DNA of 45,413 bases. Source: Candidatus Anaerobiospirillum stercoravium. GTDB lineage: Bacteria > Pseudomonadota > Gammaproteobacteria > Enterobacterales > Succinivibrionaceae. The stretch lies in the NCBI GenBank assembly GCA_019113025.1, contig DXIF01000160.1, positions 1 through 45,413 on the forward strand. The letters run 5' to 3'. A program made the position numbers and the translations under genes. The number at the start of each line of letters is the position of its first letter. Position 1 is the stretch's first letter. Of this stretch, positions 28,317-36,866 are shown piece by piece. The notes under the pieces were generated by a model. It searched no databases. It saw only the letters and a program-made list of their open reading frames with translations, and was not told the DNA's origin.

Positions 28317-29102
28317 TTAGCGCGCAAAGTGGTGCTTGGCGTCCCCGTGCACCGCCAAGCGATTGATTTGGCTTGCAATAAAAGCCGCGCCAAAGCCGTT
28401 GTCGATATTGACCGTGGCTACCCCATTAGAGCAGGAATTGAGCATGGTTAAAAGCGCCGCCAGACCATGGAAGTTGGCGCCATAGCCCACTGAGGTGGGC
28501 ACTGCGATGACCGGGTTGCCCACCAAACCTCCGATGACGGAGGCCAGGGCCCCTTCCATGCCTGCTACTGCAATGGTGCAGTTGGCCGCCTGAATGGTCT
28601 CGACCTTTGAGAGCAAACGGTGTAGGCCCGCCACGCCCGCATCGTAGATGCGCTCAACCTTGGCGCCAAAAAATTCGCACACTTGCGCCGCTTCCTCGGC
28701 GACCTTGATGTCGGCCGTGCCCGCGGTAACCACGCAAATCATACCTTCGCCGCTTTTACCCCGGCGGTCCGGACTTTGGGTTGAGATGATGGCGCTAATC
28801 GGGTCGTAAAAGAGCTCAGGACTGGTGATTTTTGCTTGCAGCAGCTGCGCTTGCTCCTGACTGCAGCGGGTGCCGAGAATGGCGCCTTCGGTTGTAAGTA
28901 AGTGCTGGAAAATCGCCACTAAATGCTCATCGGCCTTACCTTGGCAAAACACCACCTCGGCCATGCCGGTGCGCAAGTGGCGGTGGGTGTCGAGCTTGGC
29001 ATAGCCTAACTCTAAATACGGGGCGGCTTTGAGCTGGGCCTTGGCCGCGTCAATTGAGAGGGTGCCAGCTTTAACGTCGTGCAGCAGGGCATCAAGATCC
29101 AT
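28317..29102 (-). CDS. larB: LarB, nickel pincer cofactor biosynthesis carboxylase/hydrolase
   Basis: GYAKLDTHRHLRTGMAEVVFCQGKADEHLVAIFQHL...; VVTAGTADIKVAEEAAQVCEFFGAKVERIYDAGVAGLHRLL; NPVIAVPTSVGYGANFHGLAALLTMLNSCSNGVATVNIDNGFGAAF. Confidence 0.92.
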   Translation of the reverse strand: MDLDALLHDVKAGTLSIDAAKAQLKAAPYLELGYAKLDTHRHLRTGMAEVVFCQGKADEHLVAIFQHLLTTEGAILGTRCSQEQAQLLQAKITSPELFYDPISAIISTQSPDRRGKSGEGMICVVTAGTADIKVAEEAAQVCEFFGAKVERIYDAGVAGLHRLLSKVETIQAANCTIAVAGMEGALASVIGGLVGNPVIAVPTSVGYGANFHGLAALLTMLNSCSNGVATVNIDNGFGAAFIASQINRLAVHGDAKHHFAR

Positions 29103-29149
29103 GTCTAGTTCTCCCAGATTTAGTTTGGGCTAGGGGTTAAGGTATTGGG

Positions 29150-30103
29150 TTAAGGCAATTGGTTGCGGTCATGGGTTAGATGGCAGCGCAGGGCATGCCC
29201 GGCCGCGATGAGTTGGAGCTCCGGTGCCCGCTTCAGGCACTCTTCCGTGGCCTGAGGACAGTTCATGAGCCACGGGCAGAGCTTAGCTTGCTGCATCGGA
29301 CAGGTGAGGGTGGGGGCGCCGTTTTGGTTGGGCAGCTGGTTGCTGTGACCTGCCAAGACCTCCGCTGCTTGTTTGAGGCTTTGGACATAGGGGTGACAGA
29401 GCTGGTCGGCGGGGCCTTGCTCTAAGATTTGGCCCTTAAACATCACCGCGATCTCTGGGCATAACTCTTGGGCGCTGGTCAGGTCATGAGTGATAAAGAG
29501 TACGCTCATGCTCGATGCGGCTACCGCGTTCTTGATGACCGTAAGGCAGATGTGCGCCGACTCGGGATCTAAGGCCGAGGTGATTTCATCGCAGACGAGG
29601 AGCTGGGGCTGGAGCGCCAAGCTGCGGATAAGGTTTAAGCGCTGAAGCTGCCCGAGGCTGACCTCGGCGGCGCGGCGCTCCAGCAACTTGGGGTCAAGCT
29701 GCACCTCGTGCATCAGCGCCAGCAGCTGCTGGAGGGCCGCGCTCTTGGTCAGACCTTTGAGGTTGAGCAAAGGCGTGAGCGCATATTGCTGCAGCGACAT
29801 ATGTGGCGCGATCGCGCTGCTAGGGTTTTGGTAAAGGTACTGCATCTGCGCGTAGTAGCGTTGCAGCGCGGGGCCTGAGAGCTGGGAGAGGTCTTGGCCT
29901 AGGAAGCGCACCGTGCCGCTAAAGGGCACGGTGCGGGTCAAAAGGCGCGCCAGGGTCGTCTTGCCACAGCCTGATTGTCCCAACAGGCCGAGGATGTGCC
30001 CCGCTTGTAGCTCAAGCGTGAGCTGGTTTAAGGCCGGCAGCAGCTTGCCGGAGGCGAGGCGATAGTGCACGCTCACCTGCTCATAACTTACTACCGGGGG
30101 CAT
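29150..30103 (-). CDS. nikE: ABC transporter ATPase, NikE/OppF-like
   Basis: GLLGQSGCGKTTLARLL; EVSLGQLQRLNLIRSLALQPQLLVCDEITSALD; position in nik-type cluster next to lar genes. Confidence 0.75.
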   Translation of the reverse strand: MPPVVSYEQVSVHYRLASGKLLPALNQLTLELQAGHILGLLGQSGCGKTTLARLLTRTVPFSGTVRFLGQDLSQLSGPALQRYYAQMQYLYQNPSSAIAPHMSLQQYALTPLLNLKGLTKSAALQQLLALMHEVQLDPKLLERRAAEVSLGQLQRLNLIRSLALQPQLLVCDEITSALDPESAHICLTVIKNAVAASSMSVLFITHDLTSAQELCPEIAVMFKGQILEQGPADQLCHPYVQSLKQAAEVLAGHSNQLPNQNGAPTLTCPMQQAKLCPWLMNCPQATEECLKRAPELQLIAAGHALRCHLTHDRNQLP

Positions 30104-30831
30104 GGGCTGGCCTCCGGCGGGGTGGTTTGTTGCGGCGTGATCGTGCCGTCATGCAAGATGTAGCTGCGCTGGGCCATAAAGTGCGCTTCATCGGGATGAT
30201 GGGTGACAAAGAGCAAGGCAAAGCCTAGTTCCTGTTGCAGCGCTTTGAGCTCAGTTAATACCGCTAAGCGGGTGTTGAGATCTAAGGCGGAGGTGAACTC
30301 GTCGGCTAAGATGAGCTTAGGCTTGAGAATGAGGGTGAGCGCCAGCGCCACGCGTTGGCTCATGCCCAGCGAAAACTCATAGCTGTACTGATGCAAGATG
30401 CGCTCAGGATAAGCCAGTTCCAAGCGATAGAGCAGGTCAAGCGCCGCGTGCGTGATGTCGGCCTTACTGCGCCCCGGTTCATGGGCGCGTACCGCCTCGA
30501 TAAAGTGGCTTAGCAGCTTTTGGCGTTCATCGAAGTTTTCGCTGATGTTTTGCCCCATGAGCGCCAAGCCCGGACCACGCAGTGCGCGCCATTGCTGGGG
30601 CTTTAAGTGCCGGAGGTCGTGGCCTAAAAACTTCATTTGGCCTGCTACGGTGAAACGCTGTTTGGGCAGCAAGCCGCAGATAGCCTTGAGCAAGGTGCTT
30701 TTGCCTAGGCCCGAAGTGCCGAGCAAGGCCACGGACTCCCCGGCGTGCACCGTTAGCATCACGTCGTGCATCAGCACTTGCTCGTTAGTGCTGATGCTCA
30801 TAGCCGTAAGTTGCAGCAGCGGCTCAGTCAT
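30091..30831 (-). CDS. nikD: ABC transporter ATPase, NikD/OppD-like
   Basis: MTEPLLQLTAMSIS...SVALLGTSGLGKSTLLKAICGLL; FSLGMSQRVALALTLILKPKLILADEFTSALD. Confidence 0.75.
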   Translation of the reverse strand: MTEPLLQLTAMSISTNEQVLMHDVMLTVHAGESVALLGTSGLGKSTLLKAICGLLPKQRFTVAGQMKFLGHDLRHLKPQQWRALRGPGLALMGQNISENFDERQKLLSHFIEAVRAHEPGRSKADITHAALDLLYRLELAYPERILHQYSYEFSLGMSQRVALALTLILKPKLILADEFTSALDLNTRLAVLTELKALQQELGFALLFVTHHPDEAHFMAQRSYILHDGTITPQQTTPPEASPCPR

Positions 30832-32449
30832 GGACGCGCACCTTATCGTCGATGAAGTAGTGGTCAAAGCTGTAAAGGTGTAGGTGGTTAAGCTTGGAGC
30901 TTGCGACCTCATTGATTTCGATGTGGTTGATGAAGAAGGCCGCCACGTCGGATTTAAGCTCGGTGAGCAGATCCTGCGTCAGCGCTTGGCGCCCCTCTTG
31001 ATCAAAGGTCTGGGCCATGGCACTCAACAGCTGTTCAAGCTTTGGACTGTGGTAATGGCCAAAGTTGGCATCGCCTGCGCTGTGGAAGCGGCTGTTCATA
31101 AAGACGTACGGGTCACCCGTGGGCAGTGTGCTGTCGTTGGCGCTAAAGAAGTCAAAGTCCCCGGAGGCCATGATGGCCGGTAAGTTCTCGGCCGGGAACA
31201 AGTTGAGCTTGACCCCCAAGGCGGCAAAGTCTTGCTGTAAGCATTGCGCGATCAGGGCGCTGTCAGCCGAGCCATGGTCGGCTTTGAAGTAATAGTCAAA
31301 GCTTAGCTCCTGCCCGTGAACGTCGCGGGTGCCATCGCCATTGTGGTCGACAATGCCCGCATCATCCAAGATTTGCTTGGCTTGGGCGATGCGATAAGGA
31401 TTGCTCGGGGCAAAGCCCTGGACGAAGTTTGGGGCAATCAGGCTGGCTGCGGGCATGCCCCCAATCAAAGACACGATTTGCTCGCGGTTGATCGCAAGGT
31501 CTAGGGCACGGCGAATCTGGTCTTGGGCCAAGAGCTGATTTTCATGGTTGATATAGACTATGTTGGTGCGCGGGCTGATGCGCCTTTTGACGACATAGTC
31601 GGGATTGTCGACAAAAAGGGGCAAGGTCGCAAAGTTGACTGTGGCAATGAGGTCAACTTGCCCTGATTGCAGCGCGAGGCTGCGCGATTGCTCCTCAGGC
31701 AGATACAGGAACTCTAGTTCCGGTATTAAATCTGCGCTGCCCTTGCGATAGTGCGGGTTGGCGCGCACCGTGACGCTTTGGTTGGGGGTAAAGGCCGTGA
31801 CTTGGTAGGGGCCAGTGGTAATCGGGTGCACGATGGTGACATCAGGCCAAGCAGCATCGTCCGTGCTGGGCAGAGCGTCTTCGGGCAGCTTGATCAGAGC
31901 AAAAAGCGGCTCGCACAGATTGTAAAAGAGCTCCGGCACCGGCTCTTTCGTGGTGATGGTAAGCTCAGTGGCGCTCTCAACCGTGATGTGGTCGAGCTTG
32001 AAGTATTGCGGCGCGCGCGGATTTAAGGCCATGACGCGCTCAAGATTGTTTTTGACATCAACGGCGGTCAGCGCGGTACCATCGCTAAAGGTGAGGTTAG
32101 GACGCAGCGTGATGCGGTAATTGAGCGGGTCAATTACCTCATAGTCTTGGCATAGCCACGGCTCCAAAGCGCCGTTATCGCTCAGGCGCAGCAAGGTTTC
32201 CCCCGCGCCCACGCGCACTAAGACCCACGCGTCGAACATATTCTTGGGGTCAAGCGAGCCCTCTAAGTAGAAGATCCCGGCCTTGATCGCCTCAACCGGC
32301 GCGCTTTGCTGCGCTTGTGCGCTGATTTGTTCGTCATGCTGCTCGTGGGGCGAGCAAGCGCTAAGGGTGAAAGCACTGAGGGCGCAGAGCGTTACGGCGC
32401 TCAAGGCGCTCAAGGCGCGGGCAGGCAACGGCGATTTTGGGGTAAACAT
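30824..32449 (-). CDS. nikA: Substrate-binding lipoprotein, NikA/DppA family (probable nickel)
   Basis: Lipobox TLSAC; LRPNLTFSDGTALTAVDVKNNLERV; ITTGPYQVTAFTPNQSVTVRANPHYRKG; DLAINREQIVSLIGGMPA. Confidence 0.75.
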   Translation of the reverse strand: MFTPKSPLPARALSALSAVTLCALSAFTLSACSPHEQHDEQISAQAQQSAPVEAIKAGIFYLEGSLDPKNMFDAWVLVRVGAGETLLRLSDNGALEPWLCQDYEVIDPLNYRITLRPNLTFSDGTALTAVDVKNNLERVMALNPRAPQYFKLDHITVESATELTITTKEPVPELFYNLCEPLFALIKLPEDALPSTDDAAWPDVTIVHPITTGPYQVTAFTPNQSVTVRANPHYRKGSADLIPELEFLYLPEEQSRSLALQSGQVDLIATVNFATLPLFVDNPDYVVKRRISPRTNIVYINHENQLLAQDQIRRALDLAINREQIVSLIGGMPAASLIAPNFVQGFAPSNPYRIAQAKQILDDAGIVDHNGDGTRDVHGQELSFDYYFKADHGSADSALIAQCLQQDFAALGVKLNLFPAENLPAIMASGDFDFFSANDSTLPTGDPYVFMNSRFHSAGDANFGHYHSPKLEQLLSAMAQTFDQEGRQALTQDLLTELKSDVAAFFINHIEINEVASSKLNHLHLYSFDHYFIDDKVRVHD

Positions 32450-33309
32450 TAGGACTTTCTCGCAGGGCGATAGCTGAGTGCTAACAAATTGCAGCACAGG
32501 GCGCTCACGAAGATAAAGATTAAAGGACCTACTAATAAATGGGGCGCACTTTGCAAGTAAGGCTGGCTCTCAAAGAGCATCGAGCCCCACTCCGGGATGG
32601 GGGGCTGGGTGGCTAGGCCTAAAAACGACAAGGTGGCTAAGGCCAAGATGGCGGCGCTCAAGTCGAGTAAGGCGGTGAGCATAAGCTGCGCTTGAAGCTG
32701 GGGCATCAGATAGTAACGTACGAGCTGCCACATGTTTTCCCCGGCCAAGCGCGCCGCTTGAATATACTCTTCTTGGAGGATGACGTGCGCCCGGTTGTAG
32801 CTAAGCTGCGCAAAGCGCACCCACCAAAACAGGGCCAAGGCCAAGATGCTGTGGGTAAGGCCCACTCCTAGCATGCCCACTAGTAAGATTACCGCTAATT
32901 GCTGGGGAAAGGCCATCAGGACATTGACCACGGTGGTAAAAGCGCGCGCCACGCGCCCTGAGTACAGGGCCGCCGCAAGACCAATGGTGGTGCCCACGAT
33001 TGAGGCGCCGCCAATCAGGACCGCGGCCAAGGGCAGTGAGTAGTACGAGCCCCAGAGCAGGCGGCTTAATTGGTCGCGTCCTAAGCGATCGCAGCCGAGC
33101 CAATGCTCAGCGCTCGGGGCCGCAAGGCTCTGCCTGATGTCCATGGTGTAGGGGTCATAACCAGTGAGCAGCCCGTACCATACCGGGCCGGTCAGCACGA
33201 GGGTAAAGAAGGTAAGAGTGAGCCCCAAGATCAGGTTAAAGCTGAGGTTAAAGTGGTTACGCGGACGCTGCGGCACCACAGCGGGCGCGGTCATAACTGA
33301 CTTAAGCAT
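32449..33309 (-). CDS. nikC: ABC transporter permease, NikC/DppC-like
   Basis: AAPSAEHWLGCDRLGRDQLSRLLWGSYYSLPLA; LDLSAAILALATLSFLGLATQPPIPEWGSMLFE. Confidence 0.8.
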   Translation of the reverse strand: MLKSVMTAPAVVPQRPRNHFNLSFNLILGLTLTFFTLVLTGPVWYGLLTGYDPYTMDIRQSLAAPSAEHWLGCDRLGRDQLSRLLWGSYYSLPLAAVLIGGASIVGTTIGLAAALYSGRVARAFTTVVNVLMAFPQQLAVILLVGMLGVGLTHSILALALFWWVRFAQLSYNRAHVILQEEYIQAARLAGENMWQLVRYYLMPQLQAQLMLTALLDLSAAILALATLSFLGLATQPPIPEWGSMLFESQPYLQSAPHLLVGPLIFIFVSALCCNLLALSYRPARKS

Positions 33310-34402
33310 GGGCGACCTCGCTGAGGGTGCGGCGGCTAAAGCGCTTGGTGCACAGAGCCACCGCGGCGTTTAAGCCGGTAAAGATTAAGACGCTGTAGAG
33401 CACATAGGCCACGATGAGATAGAGGTCGCGATAGGTGATCGCCTCCAAGGCGATAAAGCCGAGGCCATGCAAGGAGAAGATGCGCTCAATTACGACTGTG
33501 CCGCACAATAAATGACCGATGCTCAGGCTCAGTAAGGGCAGCAAGCTGGTGGTGGCGCGGGGCAGCACGTGGTGCGTGAGTTGGCGCGTCAGGCTAATGC
33601 CGCGGGCACTAAGGGCCGTAAGATAAGGTGCGCGCAGTTCACTTAAGATGACGGTGCGCACTTGGCGCAGGTAAAAAGCCACTAAGGGCAGAGCAAGGCA
33701 CAGCGCCGGGGCGATGAGGTCTGCGCTGCGGCTCGGACGTAACGTGGTGATGATTCCTAATTTGACGCCAGCAAGATAGAGCACCAAGAGGGCTAACAAG
33801 AAGCTAGGTGCCGACAGCACCAAGATGCTCAGGCCATGGCAGAAGCGATCGATGATACCGTGCGGTTTTAAGGCGCAGTAGATGCCAAGGGGCAGGGTCA
33901 GCAGCATCAGGAAGGCAAAGGCTAGGGTGCACAGAGGCAAGGATACCGCCAAGCCCTCGGCCATAATGGTGCTGACCGGGCGGCCAAAGTGGCTGGATAG
34001 CCCTAGATTGCCTTCGGTGAGGACGCCGCTAAGCCACATTAAGTATTGCTCGGCTACTGGTAGGTCCAGACCAAGCTTTTGGCGTAAGGCCGCGATGACT
34101 TCATGCGAGGTCACGCCCATTGGCTGCAAGTTGTTAAGGGCGGCATCACCTGGAGCTAGCAAGGTCAGGGCAAAGGTGGCCCCGCTTAATAGCAGTAACA
34201 GTAAGGTCAGGGCCGCGAGCTTACGCGCAAGCTTGATCCCAAGCCGCAGCGCCACGTGTAGGGCGCGCGGCAGCGTGCGCGCCAGCGGGCGCGGCAGCGC
34301 GGCGTGCGCTAAGGGGACTGCTGTTTGGTGCGCTGCTTGATGCACGGCTAGGTGCGGAGCTGAGTGCGGCGACGGTGGCAGCACTTCAGTGGGCGTTGGC
34401 AT
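33302..34402 (-). CDS. nikB: ABC transporter permease, NikB/DppB-like, with a His/Pro/Ala-rich N-terminal extension
   Basis: YLMWLSGVLTEGNLGLSSHFGRPVSTIMAEGL; LPRATTSLLPLLSLSIGHLLCGTVVIERIFSLHGLGFIALEAITYRDLYLI. Confidence 0.8.
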   Translation of the reverse strand: MPTPTEVLPPSPHSAPHLAVHQAAHQTAVPLAHAALPRPLARTLPRALHVALRLGIKLARKLAALTLLLLLLSGATFALTLLAPGDAALNNLQPMGVTSHEVIAALRQKLGLDLPVAEQYLMWLSGVLTEGNLGLSSHFGRPVSTIMAEGLAVSLPLCTLAFAFLMLLTLPLGIYCALKPHGIIDRFCHGLSILVLSAPSFLLALLVLYLAGVKLGIITTLRPSRSADLIAPALCLALPLVAFYLRQVRTVILSELRAPYLTALSARGISLTRQLTHHVLPRATTSLLPLLSLSIGHLLCGTVVIERIFSLHGLGFIALEAITYRDLYLIVAYVLYSVLIFTGLNAAVALCTKRFSRRTLSEVAHA

Positions 34403-34463
34403 CTGGTTGCTCCTTGCTCTGTGATCTTAAAGTGTAATGGATCTTACGGGTTTAGGCTGTGAG

Positions 34464-35381
34464 CTAGAGCCCGACCGTGAGGGTGAGCACGTGCGTGGCA
34501 AAGCCTAAGATTAGGGCGCTTAACACCACAAAGAGCAGGTAATAGCAAAAGTGCTTGAGGCCAAGCACCGCTTTGAGCGCGGCGAGATTGTTGATCTTGG
34601 TGGCAGGCCCTGAGATCATGAACGCCACCGCCGCAGCCTTGGACATGCCGGACGCGAGCCACATGACGAGAATTGGGATGGTGCCACCGCCACACATATA
34701 AAGCGGCACGCCTAAGGTGGCTGCATAGAGGATGCTCATGGGATTGCCCTTACCTAGTACTTGGGCGATGGCATCTTGCGGAATGTGAATTGAGAACAGG
34801 GCCGAGAGCAACATACCGGCGATGAAGTAAGGCAAGGTGGCCTTGAGGTTGCGCCCGACGTTTTTGAGGTAGCGCATGACTAGGTTCGGGTCGGTATCGT
34901 TATTGCGTCCCGGGCCAAAGCTAGTGAAATTGAAAAATGCTTTGTTGTTAAAGCAGTATCTGAGCAGAAAGCCTGCCGCGAGCGCCATGATAAGGCAGGT
35001 GACGATGCGCAGGGTGAACACAGTAGGGCCAAGGGCCAAGGAATAGGCAATCAGTTGCGGGTTTAACAGCACGGAGGCCACCATAAAGCAGCCCAAGTAG
35101 TCTTGGCGCACGCCTTGGTGATAAAGCGCTGCCACTAAAGGCAGCGTGCCATACATGCAAATAGGGGAGGCAAAGCCCAGTAAGGCGGCGATCACAAGAC
35201 CTAACAAGCCCATGCTGACGCCTACCTGCGCGGTCAACAGGCGCTTTAACTGATCTTTACCAAATACCGAGATGGCCGAGCCTAGCAGCGTGCCTAGGAC
35301 ATAAAACCAGAACAGCTGCCGTACTTGGATATCCAGGTAGTAGTACAGGTAGATCGCTTCACGCTCGATTAAGTCTAGCAC
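34464..35381 (-). CDS. Permease of the YraQ/ArsP (DUF318) type
   Basis: Multi-TM; repeated P-x-Y/M-C-type signatures GFASPICMYGTLPLVAALYHQGV and GVPLYMCGGGTIPILVMWLASGM. Confidence 0.65.
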   Translation of the reverse strand: MLDLIEREAIYLYYYLDIQVRQLFWFYVLGTLLGSAISVFGKDQLKRLLTAQVGVSMGLLGLVIAALLGFASPICMYGTLPLVAALYHQGVRQDYLGCFMVASVLLNPQLIAYSLALGPTVFTLRIVTCLIMALAAGFLLRYCFNNKAFFNFTSFGPGRNNDTDPNLVMRYLKNVGRNLKATLPYFIAGMLLSALFSIHIPQDAIAQVLGKGNPMSILYAATLGVPLYMCGGGTIPILVMWLASGMSKAAAVAFMISGPATKINNLAALKAVLGLKHFCYYLLFVVLSALILGFATHVLTLTVGL

Positions 35382-35423
35382 CTTTGCCTCCCTTGCCCTT
35401 GTGCTATCTCGGGCTGGTGGTGA

Positions 35424-36437
35424 TTACTTATCTAAGGACACCAGCTGATAGTTCTTTTGGCCTAAGCCCATCTTCACGGCGTGATCTAAGATGTGGGGGC
35501 CTTGACGGCTTTCCATACGCTCGATGAGTGAGGCGCCATCCGGGGCTTGGTAAACCAAATCAACGCAGGCTTGGTCTAAGGCGACAGGGTCAAGTGATGC
35601 CAAGATACCAATGTCATGCATATCGACCGGAGCAGGGTCACCATCGCAGTCGCAGTCAACCGACATATTGTTCATGACCGAGATGTAGAGCATCTTCTCG
35701 CCCTGGTCGAAGTAGTCGCTGACGGCGTCAGCCGCTTCGGCCATCGACTCGATGAACTCAACATGCTCTGGGGTGTCAATTGGACCGTAGGCGCCCCACT
35801 CGAACTTATCGGTGTGACCTGCGGTGTGAATCAGATTCTTGCCCTCTTGCGAGGCGACACCAATTGAGATGTTCTTGAGCGCGCCGCCTAAGCCGCCCAT
35901 GGCGTGGCCCTTAAAGTGAGTCAGTACCACCATGAAGTCGTAGTTGGCAAGATGGCTGCCTACCCGGTCGGATTTTAGGTGCACTCCGCCGGTAACCGGG
36001 ATCTCCATCGAGCCCTCTTCGTCCATGATGTCGACGGGCGCAATGGCATCAAAGCCGTGATCCTTGATGACCTGGCGGTGGGCCAAGGTCGACGAGCGTG
36101 AGCCGCCGTAGGCGGTATTGCACTCAACGATGGTGCCATCAAACTTTTGCACTAAGTCCTTGATGAGCTCAGGGGCTAAGTGATTGTTGTTACCAGCCTC
36201 ACCGGTCGAGAGCTTGAAAGCAACCTTGCCTGAAGGCACGCGCCCTAAGGCCTCGTAGGCGGCCATTAAGCCTGCAGGGCTGATGTCCTTGGTGAAGTAA
36301 ACCACAGGAGCTGAGCTCTCAGTGACCCGGTGCTCGAGCTTTGAGAAGTCGATGTCAGCGGCTTGCGCAGTCGAGCCCATGACGCCGCTTAAAGCCAGAG
36401 CCATGAGCGTGGCTTGAGCTAATTTCTTGAGTTGCAT
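35424..36437 (-). CDS. DUF362-domain protein with a Sec-type signal peptide; first gene of the lar/nik operon
   Basis: MQLKKLAQATLMALALSGVMGSTAQA/ADIDF; YDFMVVLTHFKGHAMGGLGGALKNISIGVASQEGKNLIHTAGHTDKF; SVDCDCDGDPAP...DIGILASLDPVALDQACVDLV. Confidence 0.8.
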   Translation of the reverse strand: MQLKKLAQATLMALALSGVMGSTAQAADIDFSKLEHRVTESSAPVVYFTKDISPAGLMAAYEALGRVPSGKVAFKLSTGEAGNNNHLAPELIKDLVQKFDGTIVECNTAYGGSRSSTLAHRQVIKDHGFDAIAPVDIMDEEGSMEIPVTGGVHLKSDRVGSHLANYDFMVVLTHFKGHAMGGLGGALKNISIGVASQEGKNLIHTAGHTDKFEWGAYGPIDTPEHVEFIESMAEAADAVSDYFDQGEKMLYISVMNNMSVDCDCDGDPAPVDMHDIGILASLDPVALDQACVDLVYQAPDGASLIERMESRQGPHILDHAVKMGLGQKNYQLVSLDK

Positions 36438-36492
36438 AACCACATCCTAAGATTGTTGTTAGGAAATTGTCCGTTTGAGGTCATTGAGTCGC

Positions 36493-36550
36493 AGTTTGAC
36501 TAACTTCGGTCGCGTAAGTTTTGGCGCGTAAGTTCGGTCGCGGTCAAACT
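36493..36550. promoter_or_regulatory. Three 14-nt iterons enclosed by an 8-bp inverted repeat, upstream of the DUF362-lar operon
   Basis: AGTTTGAC-[TAACTTCGGTCGCG][TAAGTTTTGGCGCG][TAAGTTCGGTCGCG]-GTCAAACT. Confidence 0.7.
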
Positions 36551-36566
36551 TTGGCTCAGTCTCACT

Positions 36567-36866
36567 CTAAAACAAGAGCGCGGCGCGGTGGGGGATGAGA
36601 GAGAATCGGGCAAGGATTAGAGAAAAAGTGCTAAAGATCCGCGCCCGTAGGGGCGCGCTCGCGCTGCCTGAAGGCACACGGCCTAGGGCCTCATAGGTGG
36701 CCATTAGACCTTGGGGGCTGATATCCGAGGTGAAGTAGACCGTAGGCGCGCTCGCGGCGCTGACGCGGTGCTCAAGCTTGAAAAAGTCAATCTCCGCGGC
36801 ACTGACGCTGCCGCTTAAAGCTACCGCCGCGATTGCGGCATATAAGTGCTTAAGCTTCATAGCCAT
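36567..36866 (-). pseudogene. Truncated DUF362 paralog (signal peptide plus ~45 residues only)
   Basis: MAMKLKHLYAAIAAVALSGSVSAAEIDFFKLEHRVSAASAPTVYFTSDISPQGLMATYEALGRVPSG aligns to the adjacent DUF362 N-terminus, then switches to unrelated SASAPLRARIFSTF... Confidence 0.8.
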
